Made by a program: the position numbers and the translations under genes. DNA of 43,683 nucleotides from Gammaproteobacteria bacterium (GTDB lineage: Bacteria > Pseudomonadota > Gammaproteobacteria > Nevskiales > Nevskiaceae): the NCBI GenBank assembly GCA_028871525.1, contig JAGWMX010000012.1, positions 1 to 43,683 on the forward strand. The letters are read 5' to 3'. Each line of letters opens with the position of its first letter. The stretch's first letter is position 1. Below the pieces are notes generated by a model. The model made no database searches. It was not told the origin of the DNA and saw only the letters and a list, made by a program, of their open reading frames with translations. Shown in pieces: positions 1 through 7,974 of the stretch.

Positions 1-13
1 TGCTGCTAAGCTC

Positions 14-118
14 GCGCATCCTTGCGCTCGCCAAGCAGCCCGGCCCGAGGCTTCCTGCCTCGGGCGTTCGCGTTCGCACGGCTTGCCACCGGCAAGCCGT
101 AAGCGCGAACGCTCACCC
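14..118 (+). repeat. Three-hairpin palindromic repeat, copy A
   Basis: This is the first of five related elements in the window. It has a short first hairpin (GCGCATCCTTGCGC, 14-27), a second hairpin with arms GCCCGAGGC/GCCTCGGGC at 43-65, and a nested third structure. The outer arms of the third structure, GCGTTCGCG and CGCGAACGC (64-72 and 104-112), pair perfectly, and its inner arms, ACGGCTTGCC and GGCAAGCCGT, pair over 10 bp. It ends in TCACCC at 113-118, which contains the thiS stop codon on the opposite strand. Bases 1-13 show nothing recognisable. Confidence 0.75.
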
Positions 119-313
119 CCCACCGATGGCCTGGACGATCTCCAGCCGGTCGCCGGGCGCCAGGCGTCGCTGGGTGTGGCGGCTGCGCGGCACGATCTGG
201 CCGTTGACTTCGACCGCGACGCGACGCACGCCCGGCCATTCTCGCGCCAGCAGCGCGGCCACGGTGAGCGTCGACTCGATCTCGCGCTCGGCACCGTTGA
301 CGACGACTTTCAT
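113..313 (-). CDS. thiS: ThiS, sulfur carrier protein of thiamine biosynthesis
   Basis: The 66-residue protein starts MKVVVNGAERE and ends in AIGGG. ThiS has a ubiquitin-like fold; its C-terminal glycine is adenylated by ThiF, converted to a thiocarboxylate, and donates sulfur to ThiG for the thiazole ring of thiamine. The length, the VNGQIVPRS segment and the Gly-Gly-Gly end all fit the family. The last Gly codon and the TGA stop fall in the terminal GGGTGAG of repeat copy A, so the repeat abuts or overlaps the gene end. thiG, the usual partner, would lie beyond the window edge if present. No convincing Shine-Dalgarno sequence is seen before the ATG at 313. Confidence 0.9.
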   Translation of the reverse strand: MKVVVNGAEREIESTLTVAALLAREWPGVRRVAVEVNGQIVPRSRHTQRRLAPGDRLEIVQAIGGG

Positions 314-394
314 GGACAGGATTTTAACGCGTCCGGGTAACCTCCCGGCGGTTGCCGGCAAGCGCCGGCGCCGGCTACCATCGGCGGCGCGAGC

Positions 395-412
395 GCGGGT
401 GTAGTTCAGTGG
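395..412 (+). repeat. Duplicated 5' fragment of tRNA-Gly
   Basis: The 18 bases GCGGGTGTAGTTCAGTGG repeat the first 18 bases of the intact tRNA-Gly gene at 548-565, with one mismatch (G409 where the gene has A562). Repeat copy B lies between the two, so the fragment looks like a target-site duplication or a capture event. It cannot form a tRNA by itself. Confidence 0.8.
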
Positions 413-519
413 GTGAGATCCGCCGCTTCGCGGCCACTGGCCGCGGGCGGGCCGAACGCCCGGACAAGGACGGCCGGGCTGGCGCTGGAACGAAGTCGCC
501 AGCGTCGCGCCAGGGATGG
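411..519 (-). repeat. Three-hairpin palindromic repeat, copy B (inverted)
   Basis: Read on the minus strand it starts with CCATCCCTGGCG (519-508). A second hairpin follows with arms GCCCGG/CCGGGC and the conserved trailing CGTTCG. A third hairpin has inner arms CGCGGCC/GGCCGCG enclosed by CCGCC/GGCGG, and the element ends TCACCC at 416-411. This is the same layout as copies A, C, D and E. It separates the tRNA-Gly 5' fragment (395-412) from the intact tRNA gene. Confidence 0.75.
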
Positions 520-547
520 ATACATTAAGGAAGGCTGGAAAATGCAC

Positions 548-621
548 GCGGGTGTAGTTCAATGGCAGAACCTCAGCTTCCCAAGCTGATGACGTGGGTT
601 CGATTCCCATCACCCGCTCCA
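548..621 (+). tRNA. tRNA-Gly (anticodon CCC)
   Basis: A complete cloverleaf can be drawn. The acceptor stem GCGGGTG (548-554) pairs with CACCCGC (611-617). The D stem is GTTC/GAAC. The anticodon stem TCAGC/GCTGA encloses the loop TTCCCAA with anticodon CCC at 580-582. The T arm GTGGG/CCCAT carries the loop TTCGATT. The discriminator is T618 and CCA is encoded at 619-621. It reads GGG glycine codons. An 18-bp copy of its 5' end lies upstream beyond repeat copy B. Confidence 0.96.
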
Positions 622-755
622 GCCCGCCGGCCGACTTTTCCAGCCATCGCCCTGGCACAATGGCCGCGTTCGATCCGCCCCTCCCCGGCCAACCAATTCG
701 AGCGCGGTCTTCCACCCCCGACAACGGCGGGTGCGCGGGCGAGAACCGCCATTTA

Positions 756-1019
756 GAGCTTATCCTTGAATAAATCGCGTCAGCGCCGGAGGTCATTTTC
801 GCGCACTGCAACGAGCGAAGAGCGGCGATGGTTGTTCCATCGGCGCGATGAGCAAGGCCGCAGTGCGCGAAAATGGCCCCGGCCCTGGCGGGTTGCGTCC
901 CAAATTGCGCCATGCTGCGTTACTCGTCCTTGCTTAGAATCACTAAGCGGCGATCCTCGCGCCTTGCCTGGCGCAATTTGGGGCAGCAACGCTGGCGTGA
1001 TTTATTCAAGGATAAGCTC
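756..1019. mobile_element. MITE-like element with about 30-bp terminal inverted repeats
   Basis: The 264-bp element begins and ends with inverted copies of GAGCTTATCCTTGAATAAAT; the match extends to about 30 bp with two mismatches. A TTA triplet flanks both sides (753-755 and 1020-1022), as expected of a 3-bp target duplication. Inside are two further perfect inverted repeats, 794-809 with 860-875 (16 bp) and 901-912 with 969-980 (12 bp). No credible coding sequence is present, so it would be non-autonomous. GAG termini and a TNA target resemble the IS1031 group of the IS5 family, which is inference. The rest of 622-1081 shows no gene. Confidence 0.75.
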
Positions 1020-1081
1020 TTAGACTCTTCCGGATACGGTTCAACCGATTTCGCCTCCGTGCGCGCATTCGCCGTATCGGC

Positions 1082-1432
1082 ATGAAAACAATCTCGGCCG
1101 GCAAGGCTGTCCTGGTCGGAATTTTGGCCGTGCATGTTCCGATCTGGGCGCTCCTGGCCATACCGCCGATCATCGCCTACCTACGCTCTGACAGCGGGTG
1201 CGCCATCGTGGCGCTGCCGGCCGGTTTCGCAGCGGCCTGGCTGTGGTGGTCGCTGTCGGTGCCGCGATGGCGCCTTTGGGCCTACCGGCGCGTTTCGAGC
1301 GTCGGTGCGCTAAAACGCGCGGCGTTCGAGGCGCGACTGACCTGGCCCGACGGTTCGTTCTTCGAGAAAACCGAGATCAAATCGAAACGGCACGCCCTGC
1401 GGGAAAAACAGCTGGCGCGGGAACATCCATGA
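1082..1432 (+). CDS. Small two-helix inner-membrane protein, unknown function
   Basis: The 116-residue product has two hydrophobic stretches, at about residues 8-33 and 40-60, then a basic, soluble C-terminal half rich in Arg and Lys. This looks like a small inner-membrane protein with a cytoplasmic tail. I do not recognise a family. The start ATG has no clear Shine-Dalgarno sequence; the frame is open and the hydrophobic profile is convincing. It lies alone between the MITE and the convergent HNH gene. Confidence 0.5.
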   Translation: MKTISAGKAVLVGILAVHVPIWALLAIPPIIAYLRSDSGCAIVALPAGFAAAWLWWSLSVPRWRLWAYRRVSSVGALKRAAFEARLTWPDGSFFEKTEIKSKRHALREKQLAREHP

Positions 1433-1478
1433 CAGGTGCGCGGCGGAAGCCGCAGGCTGATCCGGCACGCGGCGGATT

Positions 1479-2030
1479 TCAGTGCGGACGCCTGCGCGCG
1501 AAGGTCAGCAGGAACTCCATCTGATCGGCGAGGATGCGCCGGTTGGACAGGATCAGGTATTCCGCAAGATTTGGCGCGTACGGCACCGCCAGCAGCTTCA
1601 TGCCGGACTGCTCCGGCGTGCGGTCGTCTTTGCGCTGGTTGCAGGCGCGGCAGGCAGTCACGCAATTCTCCCAGACGCTCTGGCCACCGCGCGAGACCGG
1701 AATCACGTGATCGCGCGTCAACTCGCGGATCGGAAGCTGACGCCCGCAGTACAGGCACAGGTTGCGGTCACGCTGGAACAGCGTGCGGTTGGTCAGCAGC
1801 GGCGCATTGCCTTCAAAGCGCCGCGAGCGGTCGGCCACGGCGATGATCGAGCCGATTGAAAGCTGCGTGCGCCGACCTGAAGCGGCGTTGACGCCACCGT
1901 GGACGACAAAGCGCTCCTCGCCGGCTTCCCAGCACACGCGTTCACGAGCGTACAGCGTCACCGCTGCCTGCCAGCGGATCCAGCCGACCGGCAAGCCGCC
2001 CACATCGAGCTTGAGAATGGACGGAATCAC
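1479..2030 (-). CDS. HNH endonuclease
   Basis: The C-terminal half carries an HNH nuclease domain. It has a CLYCG zinc pair, then RDHVIPVSRGG with the catalytic histidine, the central Asn in WENCVTAC, and the second CxxC pair with CNQRK. The N-terminal half (ILKLDVGGLPVGW onward) matches the usual lead-in of stand-alone bacterial HNH proteins of about 185 residues. I chose the GTG at 2030 because similarity to the family begins just after it. The frame stays open to an ATG at 2156, but the extra 42 residues look non-coding. No phage or restriction partner is adjacent, so its role is unknown. Confidence 0.8.
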   Translation of the reverse strand: MIPSILKLDVGGLPVGWIRWQAAVTLYARERVCWEAGEERFVVHGGVNAASGRRTQLSIGSIIAVADRSRRFEGNAPLLTNRTLFQRDRNLCLYCGRQLPIRELTRDHVIPVSRGGQSVWENCVTACRACNQRKDDRTPEQSGMKLLAVPYAPNLAEYLILSNRRILADQMEFLLTFARRRPH

Positions 2031-2180
2031 TCGCGCAATGTAGCCGAAATCCTTGAATTCGTGTGGCGCGGGCCAGCACAATGCCGTACCCCTTGAGCGG
2101 CAGTGGACTCGAGCAAACCTGGCAGCCGCTGCCTGCGCGACGGGTCTGATCATCAACCGAAATCAGTGGAGGCAGGTGAT

Positions 2181-2735
2181 ATGACCAACAAACACAAGGA
2201 CGGCGGCTTCATCGCCGACATCCGGAAAATCCGCGCCCGCGCCCGCAGGCACATCGAGCAGGGCGCGGTCACTGAAGGGTACGCCGCCGATCGCGCCACG
2301 GTGCTCAAGATCCTCAACGAGGCACTGGCCACCGAAATCGTCTGCGTGCTGCGCTACAAGCGGCACTACTTCATGGCCGGCGGCATTAACGCGCAGTCCG
2401 TGGCCGCAGAGTTCCTGCAGCACGCCAACGAAGAGCAGCAGCACGCCGATCAGATCGCTCAGCGTATCGTGCAACTCGGCGGCGAACCGAACCTGTCGCC
2501 GGAAGGGCTGGCGGCGCGTTCTCACTCCGAGTACGCGCCCGGCACGGATCTGATCGACATGATCAAGGAAGATCTGGTCGCCGAGCGCATCGCCATCGAC
2601 AGCTACCGCGAAATCATCGCCTACCTCGGCGACAAGGATCCGACCACTCGACGCATGATGGAAGGCATCCTGGCGATGGAGGAAGAGCACGCCGACGATC
2701 TGGCGTCGCTGCTGGAGGAGATGAAGGAAAGCTGA
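2181..2735 (+). CDS. Ferritin-like / bacterioferritin-type protein
   Basis: The 184-residue protein is a four-helix ferritin-like bundle. Metal-ligand motifs recur in each helix: a Glu in ALATEIVCVL, EEQQHA, Glu in EDLVAERIAIDSY, and EEEHADDLA. This pattern is typical of di-iron bacterioferritin or Dps-like proteins that oxidise and store iron in the cytoplasm. GGAGG lies 8-10 bases before the ATG at 2181 and fixes this start, although the frame is open further upstream. It converges on gloA, with a hairpin between them. Confidence 0.85.
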   Translation: MTNKHKDGGFIADIRKIRARARRHIEQGAVTEGYAADRATVLKILNEALATEIVCVLRYKRHYFMAGGINAQSVAAEFLQHANEEQQHADQIAQRIVQLGGEPNLSPEGLAARSHSEYAPGTDLIDMIKEDLVAERIAIDSYREIIAYLGDKDPTTRRMMEGILAMEEEHADDLASLLEEMKES

Positions 2736-2741
2736 AGCTTT

Positions 2742-2764
2742 GTGAGCGGCGAGCGGTCGCTCAC
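2742..2764. terminator. Hairpin between convergent genes, possible bidirectional terminator
   Basis: GTGAGCG and CGCTCAC pair perfectly over 7 bp across a 9-base loop. The hairpin sits between the ferritin stop codon and overlaps the gloA stop codon. There is no long T-run on either side, so termination activity is inferred from placement only. Confidence 0.4.
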
Positions 2765-3144
2765 CGCTTCTGAATCAACTCGACCTTGTACCCGTCCGGA
2801 TCCTCGACGAAGGCAATGACCGTAGTGCCGTGTTTCATCGGCCCGGCTTCGCGCACCACCCGCCCACCGCGACGTTTGATCTCCTCGCAGACCTGCGCGG
2901 CATCGTCCACCTCCAACGCGATATGCCCGTAGCCGGTGCCGAGTTCGTAGCGGTCGGTATCCCAATTGTGAGTCAACTCGATCGCCGGCCCCTCGGATTC
3001 ATCCTGGTAACCGACGAAAGCCAGCGTGAACTTGCCTTCCGGGTAGTCCTTGCGGCGCAACAGGCGCATCCCAAGCACTTTGGTGTAAAACCAAAGCGAT
3101 CGGTCCAGATCACCTACGCGCAGCATCGTATGCAGAATCCGCAT
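2761..3144 (-). CDS. gloA: Lactoylglutathione lyase (glyoxalase I)
   Basis: The enzyme isomerises the hemithioacetal of methylglyoxal and glutathione to S-lactoylglutathione. The 127-residue protein has the four metal ligands at the positions known for E. coli GloA: His5, Glu56, His74 and Glu122. It starts [14 protein letters not shown]. The ATG at 3144 follows GGAGG at good spacing. It is followed downstream by the convergent ferritin gene and preceded by the tetR gene on the same strand, with a 63-bp gap. Confidence 0.95.
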   Translation of the reverse strand: MRILHTMLRVGDLDRSLWFYTKVLGMRLLRRKDYPEGKFTLAFVGYQDESEGPAIELTHNWDTDRYELGTGYGHIALEVDDAAQVCEEIKRRGGRVVREAGPMKHGTTVIAFVEDPDGYKVELIQKR

Positions 3145-3207
3145 TAACGCGATCCTCCGGCAAAAGACAACCGGCAGCGATCAGACCCGACGTTCACCGA
3201 TCCACGT

Positions 3208-3816
3208 TCAGGGTTTGGCGATCGCCCGCCACAACATCTCGAACAGCACCGTCGACTGCGCCGTCAGCGGCTGCTTCATGCCACGGTGGACGTACATCTG
3301 CACCAGCCGGCCAAGCACACCGAGAATGTAGTCGAGCAGGGTCTTCTCGTCGACCCGGTCGTTGAGAATGCCACGCGCGCGGCCTTCCGCCAACACCTGC
3401 ATGAACGCTGCGAACAGCGCCGGGTTCTGGTAGTTTTCGTGGCGCCGCCAAGTGTTGACATAGACCGAACTCATCATCAGCTGCGCGACCTTTGGATTCT
3501 TCTCGAAGAAATCCAGCACCACCCAGAACACCTTGCGCAGCTTCTCCTTATAGTCCTCGATACCCTGAAGATGATCGATCATCCGCGTCGCGAGTTGACC
3601 GAGCCAGGTGTCGAGGCAGGCGAACAGCAACGCTTCCTTGCTGCCGTAGTACTTGTACAGCGTCTGCAGGCTGACGCCTGCGCCACGCGCGATTTCGATC
3701 AGGCCGACGCGATGGAACTCGCGTTGCGAGAATATCTCCAACACGGCATGCTCGATGCGCATGCGGGTGGCGGGGTCGATCTGCTGACTGCCGACCGAGC
3801 GTTCGTCCAACGCCAT
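3208..3816 (-). CDS. TetR-family transcriptional regulator
   Basis: The N-terminal helix-turn-helix is plain (EIARGAGVSLQTLYKYYG), followed by a long helical ligand-binding domain, 202 residues in total. AAGGAG sits 8 bases before the ATG at 3816 and fixes that start over an in-frame GTG at 3825. It is transcribed divergently from the thiolase operon. A palindrome and a likely promoter lie in the shared intergenic region, so it is probably an acyl-CoA- or fatty-acid-responsive repressor of that operon, as many TetR proteins beside beta-oxidation genes are. The ligand is not visible from sequence. Confidence 0.85.
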   Translation of the reverse strand: MALDERSVGSQQIDPATRMRIEHAVLEIFSQREFHRVGLIEIARGAGVSLQTLYKYYGSKEALLFACLDTWLGQLATRMIDHLQGIEDYKEKLRKVFWVVLDFFEKNPKVAQLMMSSVYVNTWRRHENYQNPALFAAFMQVLAEGRARGILNDRVDEKTLLDYILGVLGRLVQMYVHRGMKQPLTAQSTVLFEMLWRAIAKP

Positions 3817-3865
3817 TGGTAACACTCCTTACTGATTCGCGCGCACCGCGCCGTCCAGCCTATCC

Positions 3866-3879
3866 ATACGCAAGCGTAT
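3866..3879. promoter_or_regulatory. Candidate TetR operator
   Basis: ATACGC-AA-GCGTAT is a perfect 6-bp inverted repeat in the divergent intergenic region. It touches the -35 hexamer of the candidate thiolase promoter, the place where a repressor would block RNA polymerase. Assigning it to the adjacent TetR protein is inference. Confidence 0.45.
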
Positions 3880-3908
3880 TGACGCGCCGCACCGCATACT
3901 TTTATGCT
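3879..3908 (+). promoter_or_regulatory. Candidate sigma-70 promoter for the thiolase operon
   Basis: TTGACG (3879-3884) and TATGCT (3903-3908) are separated by 18 bp. They stand about 140 bases before the thiolase start, in a stretch that is more AT-rich than its surroundings. Downstream bases 3909-4048 show no gene. Confidence 0.4.
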
Positions 3909-4048
3909 TGTGTTGAAGCGCCTTCGATAGATGTCGCGAACGGCATCCACCGAGGCGGCGGTCGGCACCCGTCGGCCTGTAGGCACCTCAAAACACGTCT
4001 CACTGGCGCCACAGTAATCTAAATTACCGAAAGGTGACAAGTTCTGCC

Positions 4049-5254
4049 ATGACCCACGCATACCTCTTCGACGCAGTGCGCACGCCGCGCGGCAAAGGCA
4101 AGCGGGACGGCAGCCTGCATTCGGTTACCCCGGTGCATCTGCTGGCCAACCTGTTCCGGGCACTGGCCGAGCGCAACGACCTGGATACCGCAGCGGTGGA
4201 CGACGTGGTGCTGGGCTGCGTCACGCCGGTCGGCGAACAGGGCGCGGACATCGCGCGTACCGCAGTGCTGTATTCGGGCTGGGCGCAGAACGTGCCCGGC
4301 GTCACCCAGAGCCGCTTCTGCGCCTCGGGTCTGGAGTCGATCAACCTGGCGGCGATGAAGGTGATGTCCAGCCAGGAGGATCTGGTGGTTGCCGGCGGCG
4401 TCGAATCGATGAGTCGATGGCCCATGGGATCCGACGGCGGCGCGATGGCGATGGATCCGCGCGTAAACCACCGGCTGGGCTTCATCCCGCAGGGCGTGTC
4501 GGCGGACCTGATCGCTTCGCTGAACGGCTTTTCGCGCACGGACGTCGACCGCTTTGCCGTGCGTTCCCAGCAGCGCGCCGCCCAGGCGCAGGCGCAGGAC
4601 CGTTTCCGCCGTTCGATCGTTCCGGTGACGGACATCAACGGCCTGACCGTGCTCGACCGCGACGAAACGGTGCGCGCCGAAACCACAGTCGAAACCCTGG
4701 CCACCCTCAAGCCGTCGTTCGAACAAGCCGGACAGATGGGCTTCGACGCCACCGCGCTGCGCAAGTACACGACCGTCGAGACCATCACGCACGTACACCA
4801 CGCCGGCAACAGCTCCGGCATCGTCGACGGCGCCGCGCTGGTGCTGGTCGGCTCCGAGGACAAGGGTCGATCGCTCGGACTGAAACCTCGCGCGCGCATC
4901 GTGTCCACCGCGGTGATCGGCAGCGAACCGACCATCATGCTCACTGGCATCGCGCCGGCGTCGCGCAAGGCGCTCGGGAAAGCCGGCATGAATGTCGGAG
5001 ATATCGATCTGTTCGAGATCAACGAAGCTTTCGCCGCAGTGGTGATGCACGCGGCTCGTGATCTGGATATCGACATGGACCGCGTCAATGTCAACGGCGG
5101 CGCCATCGCCATGGGCCATCCGCTCGGCGCCACCGGGGCGATCCTGCTCGGCACCGCACTCGATGAACTGGAGCGCACCGACCAGTCCACCGCACTGATC
5201 TCGCTGTGCGTCGGCGGCGGCATGGGCATCGCCACAGTGATCGAGCGGGTCTGA
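4049..5254 (+). CDS. Acetyl-CoA C-acyltransferase (thiolase)
   Basis: This thiolase cleaves 3-ketoacyl-CoA to acetyl-CoA and a shortened acyl-CoA, the last step of beta-oxidation. The 401 residues carry the full active site: nucleophile Cys91 in FCASGLES, His357 in GHPLGATGA, and Cys387 in LCVGGGMG. The ATG at 4049 gives the family N-terminus [21 protein letters not shown]; a GTG at 4034 in frame is an alternative. Its stop overlaps the thioesterase start (TGATG), and fadB follows. It could also act in the biosynthetic direction, but the neighbours indicate degradation. Confidence 0.92.
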   Translation: MTHAYLFDAVRTPRGKGKRDGSLHSVTPVHLLANLFRALAERNDLDTAAVDDVVLGCVTPVGEQGADIARTAVLYSGWAQNVPGVTQSRFCASGLESINLAAMKVMSSQEDLVVAGGVESMSRWPMGSDGGAMAMDPRVNHRLGFIPQGVSADLIASLNGFSRTDVDRFAVRSQQRAAQAQAQDRFRRSIVPVTDINGLTVLDRDETVRAETTVETLATLKPSFEQAGQMGFDATALRKYTTVETITHVHHAGNSSGIVDGAALVLVGSEDKGRSLGLKPRARIVSTAVIGSEPTIMLTGIAPASRKALGKAGMNVGDIDLFEINEAFAAVVMHAARDLDIDMDRVNVNGGAIAMGHPLGATGAILLGTALDELERTDQSTALISLCVGGGMGIATVIERV

Positions 5255-5677
5255 TGGATTTGCTGGCGCTCGGCCGGGAGGTGCTGGCCAGACAACCGTT
5301 CAGCCGGCTGTGCGGCACCGAGCTGGCCGTCTGGGACGGCTCCGGCGTACGGCTCGAGCTCGCCGTCGACGATCGGCTGAAACAGCAAGACGGCTTCGTG
5401 CACGGCGGTGTGCTGAGCTATCTGACCGACAACGCGTTGACGTTCGCCGGCGGCGGCGCACTGGGATCGTCGGTCGTGACCGCCGAATTCAAAATCAATT
5501 ACCTGCGGCCGGCTATCGGCAGACCGGCTGATCGCCACGGCTGCGGTGGTCCACGCCGGCAAAACCCAGGCAGTTTGCCGCTGCGAGGTTTACGCGGTGA
5601 ACCATGGAAACGAAATCCTTTGCGCGGTGGCGCAGGGCACGATCGCGCGCCTGCCTGCCGCTGCGCCGACGAACTGA
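5254..5677 (+). pseudogene. PaaI-type hotdog thioesterase, frameshifted
   Basis: The frame starting at 5254 encodes a hotdog thioesterase: [13 protein letters not shown] with the active-site region, then [15 protein letters not shown]. There the frame becomes nonsense. The continuation ([20 protein letters not shown], ending LPAAAPTN) is found in the +1 frame up to a TGA at 5675-5677. One extra A in GGCAGACCGG near 5520 explains the shift, because GGC GAC CGG restores the expected Gly-Asp-Arg. The product would hydrolyse acyl- or aryl-CoA thioesters. The start overlaps the thiolase stop, indicating coupling. The shift may be a real mutation or an assembly error; the remainder is well preserved. 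Confidence 0.8.
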
Positions 5678-5696
5678 CGACATGGAGGAAGCCCCC

Positions 5697-7856
5697 GTGG
5701 ACGTAACCGGCACCCCCGGACAATCGAGCGTGACCCTGGAGCAAGATGCCGACGGCATCGTCGTCCTGACCCTGGACATGCCGGGACGTTCGATGAACGT
5801 CCTCAACGAAAAACTGACCGCCCCTCTTAGCGAGGCGATCGAACGCGTCGCCTCGGACGGCTCGGTCAAGGGCGTGGTCATTACCTCCGGCAAACCGCAG
5901 TTCCTGGCCGGCGCGGATATCGACCGCGTCTATGCGATTACCGACCCGGCGCATGCGTTCGGGCTGTCGCAGGCGTACAAGGCGCTGCTGCGGCGGCTGG
6001 AAACCTGCGGCAAGCCGGTGGTCGCCGCGCTGGGCGGCACCGCGCTCGGCGGCGGGCTGGAACTGGCGCTGGCCTGCCACTATCGGGTGGCGATCGACGA
6101 CGCATCAGCGAAATTCGGGCTGCCGGAGGTCAAGCTCAGCCTGCTGCCGGGCGGCGGCGGCACCCAACGCCTGCCGCGGCTGATCGGCATCCAGGCCAGC
6201 CTGCCGCTGATGCTGGAAGGCAAGCAACTGCGACCCGCGCAGGCCAAACAGGCCGGCATCATCGACGAGCTGGTCAAAGGGCGCGACGAACTGCTGGCGC
6301 GCGCCAAGCGCTGGTGCATCGAAAATCCCGGACCGATCCAGCCCTGGGACAACAAAAAGTTCAAGTGGCCCGGTGGTGACTCCAAGCATCCGGCCAACGT
6401 GCAGATGTGGGCCATCGCACCGTCAATGGCCGACGCCAGGAGCTACGGCAACTATCCGGCGCTGACCGACATCATGAGCTGCGTGTTCGAAGGCGGCCTG
6501 GTGGATTTCGATACCGGCTGCGAAATCGAGTCGCGCTACTTCGCCGACTGCGTCGTCAACCAGGTTTCGAAGAACATGATCGGCACGCTGTGGTTTCAGC
6601 TCAATGCCATCAACAAGGGCAAGAGCCGCCCGGAAGGTTTTGAGAAGACAAGGGTCAGAAAGCTCGGCGTACTGGGGGCCGGCATGATGGGCGCCGGCAT
6701 CGCCTACGTTTCGGCCAAGGCCGGCATCGACGTGGTGCTGCTCGACACCCGGCAGGCGCTGGCCGACCAGGGCAAGACCTACTCGGAGGGGCTGCTGGAC
6801 AAGGCGATCGAGCGCAGCCGCGCCACGCCGGGCGACAAAACCGCCCTGCTCGACCGTATCAAGACCACCACCTCGTTCGCCGACCTGGAGGGCTGTGATC
6901 TGGTCATCGAGGCGGTGTTCGAGGACCGCGAGATCAAGGCCGACGTCACCAGGAAGGCCGAAGCCGTGATTTCGAAGACGGCAACCTTCGCGTCGAATAC
7001 TTCGACGTTGCCGATCACCGGTCTGGCCAAAGCCAGCGGCCGGCCGGAACAGTTCATCGGCCTGCACTTTTTCTCTCCGGCCGACAGGATGCCGCTGGTG
7101 GAAATCATCGTCGGCGACAAGACCAGCAAGGAAACGCTGGCCAAGGGCTTCGACTACGTCCAGCAGATCAGGAAGACGCCGATCGTGGTCAACGACTCGC
7201 GTGGCTTCTACACCTCGCGCGTGTTCGGCACCTACCTGATGGAGGGCCTGACGCTGCTGGCCGAGGGCCAGCACCCGCGCTCGATCGAGGTCGCCGGCCT
7301 GCAGGCGGGCATGCCGGTCGGCCCATTGGCGCTGCACGACGAGGTGTCGATGAGCCTGTCGCTGCACATCATGAAGCAGACGAAGAAAGACTTCGTCGAC
7401 GAAGGCAGGGAGTACGAGGGCCACCCCGGCGACGCCGTCGTCATCAAGATGGTCAAGGAACTGGACCGGCCGGGCAAGAAGGCCGGCAAGGGTTTCTACG
7501 ACTACCCACAAGGCGGCAAGAAGCACCTGTGGCCGGGCTTGGCGCAGGCGTTCACGCTGGCAGCCGAGCAACTTTCGCAACAGGAGATGATCGAGCGGAT
7601 GATGTTCGCCCAGGCCAACGAGGCGGCGCGTTGTTTCGAGGAACACGTCGTCACCACCGTGGCCGACGCCAACATCGGCTCGATTTTCGGCTGGGGCTTC
7701 GCCCCGTTCCAGGGCGGCGCGCTGCAGTACATCAACGCCTACGGCGTGGCTGGATTCGTGGCTCGTGCGCAGCAGCTCGCGGCGAAGTACGGGCAACGCT
7801 TCGAGCCGGCACGGATTCTCCAACGGATGGCCGCCGAAGGCCGTCGCTTCGAATAA
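5697..7856 (+). CDS. fadB: 3-hydroxyacyl-CoA dehydrogenase / enoyl-CoA hydratase, FadB-FadJ type
   Basis: This bifunctional enzyme carries out hydration and NAD-dependent oxidation in beta-oxidation. The N-terminal crotonase domain (about residues 10-190) has LAGADIDRV, GGGLELALAC near 119 and the second catalytic Glu in GLPEVKL. The dehydrogenase domain begins with the Rossmann motif GVLGAGMMGAGIAY near 326 and has the catalytic His in LHFFSPADRMPLVE near 455. A C-terminal dehydrogenase repeat follows. GGAGGA sits 8 bases before the GTG at 5697, so I chose it; an in-frame ATG at 5682 lacks such a site. At about 720 residues it has the alpha-subunit length, and the thiolase two genes upstream would be the beta partner. 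Confidence 0.9.
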   Translation: MDVTGTPGQSSVTLEQDADGIVVLTLDMPGRSMNVLNEKLTAPLSEAIERVASDGSVKGVVITSGKPQFLAGADIDRVYAITDPAHAFGLSQAYKALLRRLETCGKPVVAALGGTALGGGLELALACHYRVAIDDASAKFGLPEVKLSLLPGGGGTQRLPRLIGIQASLPLMLEGKQLRPAQAKQAGIIDELVKGRDELLARAKRWCIENPGPIQPWDNKKFKWPGGDSKHPANVQMWAIAPSMADARSYGNYPALTDIMSCVFEGGLVDFDTGCEIESRYFADCVVNQVSKNMIGTLWFQLNAINKGKSRPEGFEKTRVRKLGVLGAGMMGAGIAYVSAKAGIDVVLLDTRQALADQGKTYSEGLLDKAIERSRATPGDKTALLDRIKTTTSFADLEGCDLVIEAVFEDREIKADVTRKAEAVISKTATFASNTSTLPITGLAKASGRPEQFIGLHFFSPADRMPLVEIIVGDKTSKETLAKGFDYVQQIRKTPIVVNDSRGFYTSRVFGTYLMEGLTLLAEGQHPRSIEVAGLQAGMPVGPLALHDEVSMSLSLHIMKQTKKDFVDEGREYEGHPGDAVVIKMVKELDRPGKKAGKGFYDYPQGGKKHLWPGLAQAFTLAAEQLSQQEMIERMMFAQANEAARCFEEHVVTTVADANIGSIFGWGFAPFQGGALQYINAYGVAGFVARAQQLAAKYGQRFEPARILQRMAAEGRRFE

Positions 7857-7974
7857 GCCCAGGTGACAAAACACCCATGGAAATGGTAAAAAAGACCAGC
7901 TCCATACGCTACCGAATGGTGCCGTTGCCACCTCGGTCGGCCCGTTTTCCCCTATCTCCTGATCGGAGGCGATC

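Noticed and set aside
113-130. ThiS with an extra C-terminal Gly as an inactivating change
   Set aside because: Ends in Gly-Gly-Gly are common in ThiS of other gammaproteobacteria, so this is normal.
113-913. Long minus-strand open frame across thiS, the repeat, the tRNA and part of the MITE
   Set aside because: It only stays open because of GC-rich codon bias; the real gene is thiS at 113-313 and the rest covers an RNA gene and repeats.
4019-5562. Two long minus-strand frames opposite the thiolase gene
   Set aside because: They are antisense shadows; the plus-strand thiolase has a complete active site.
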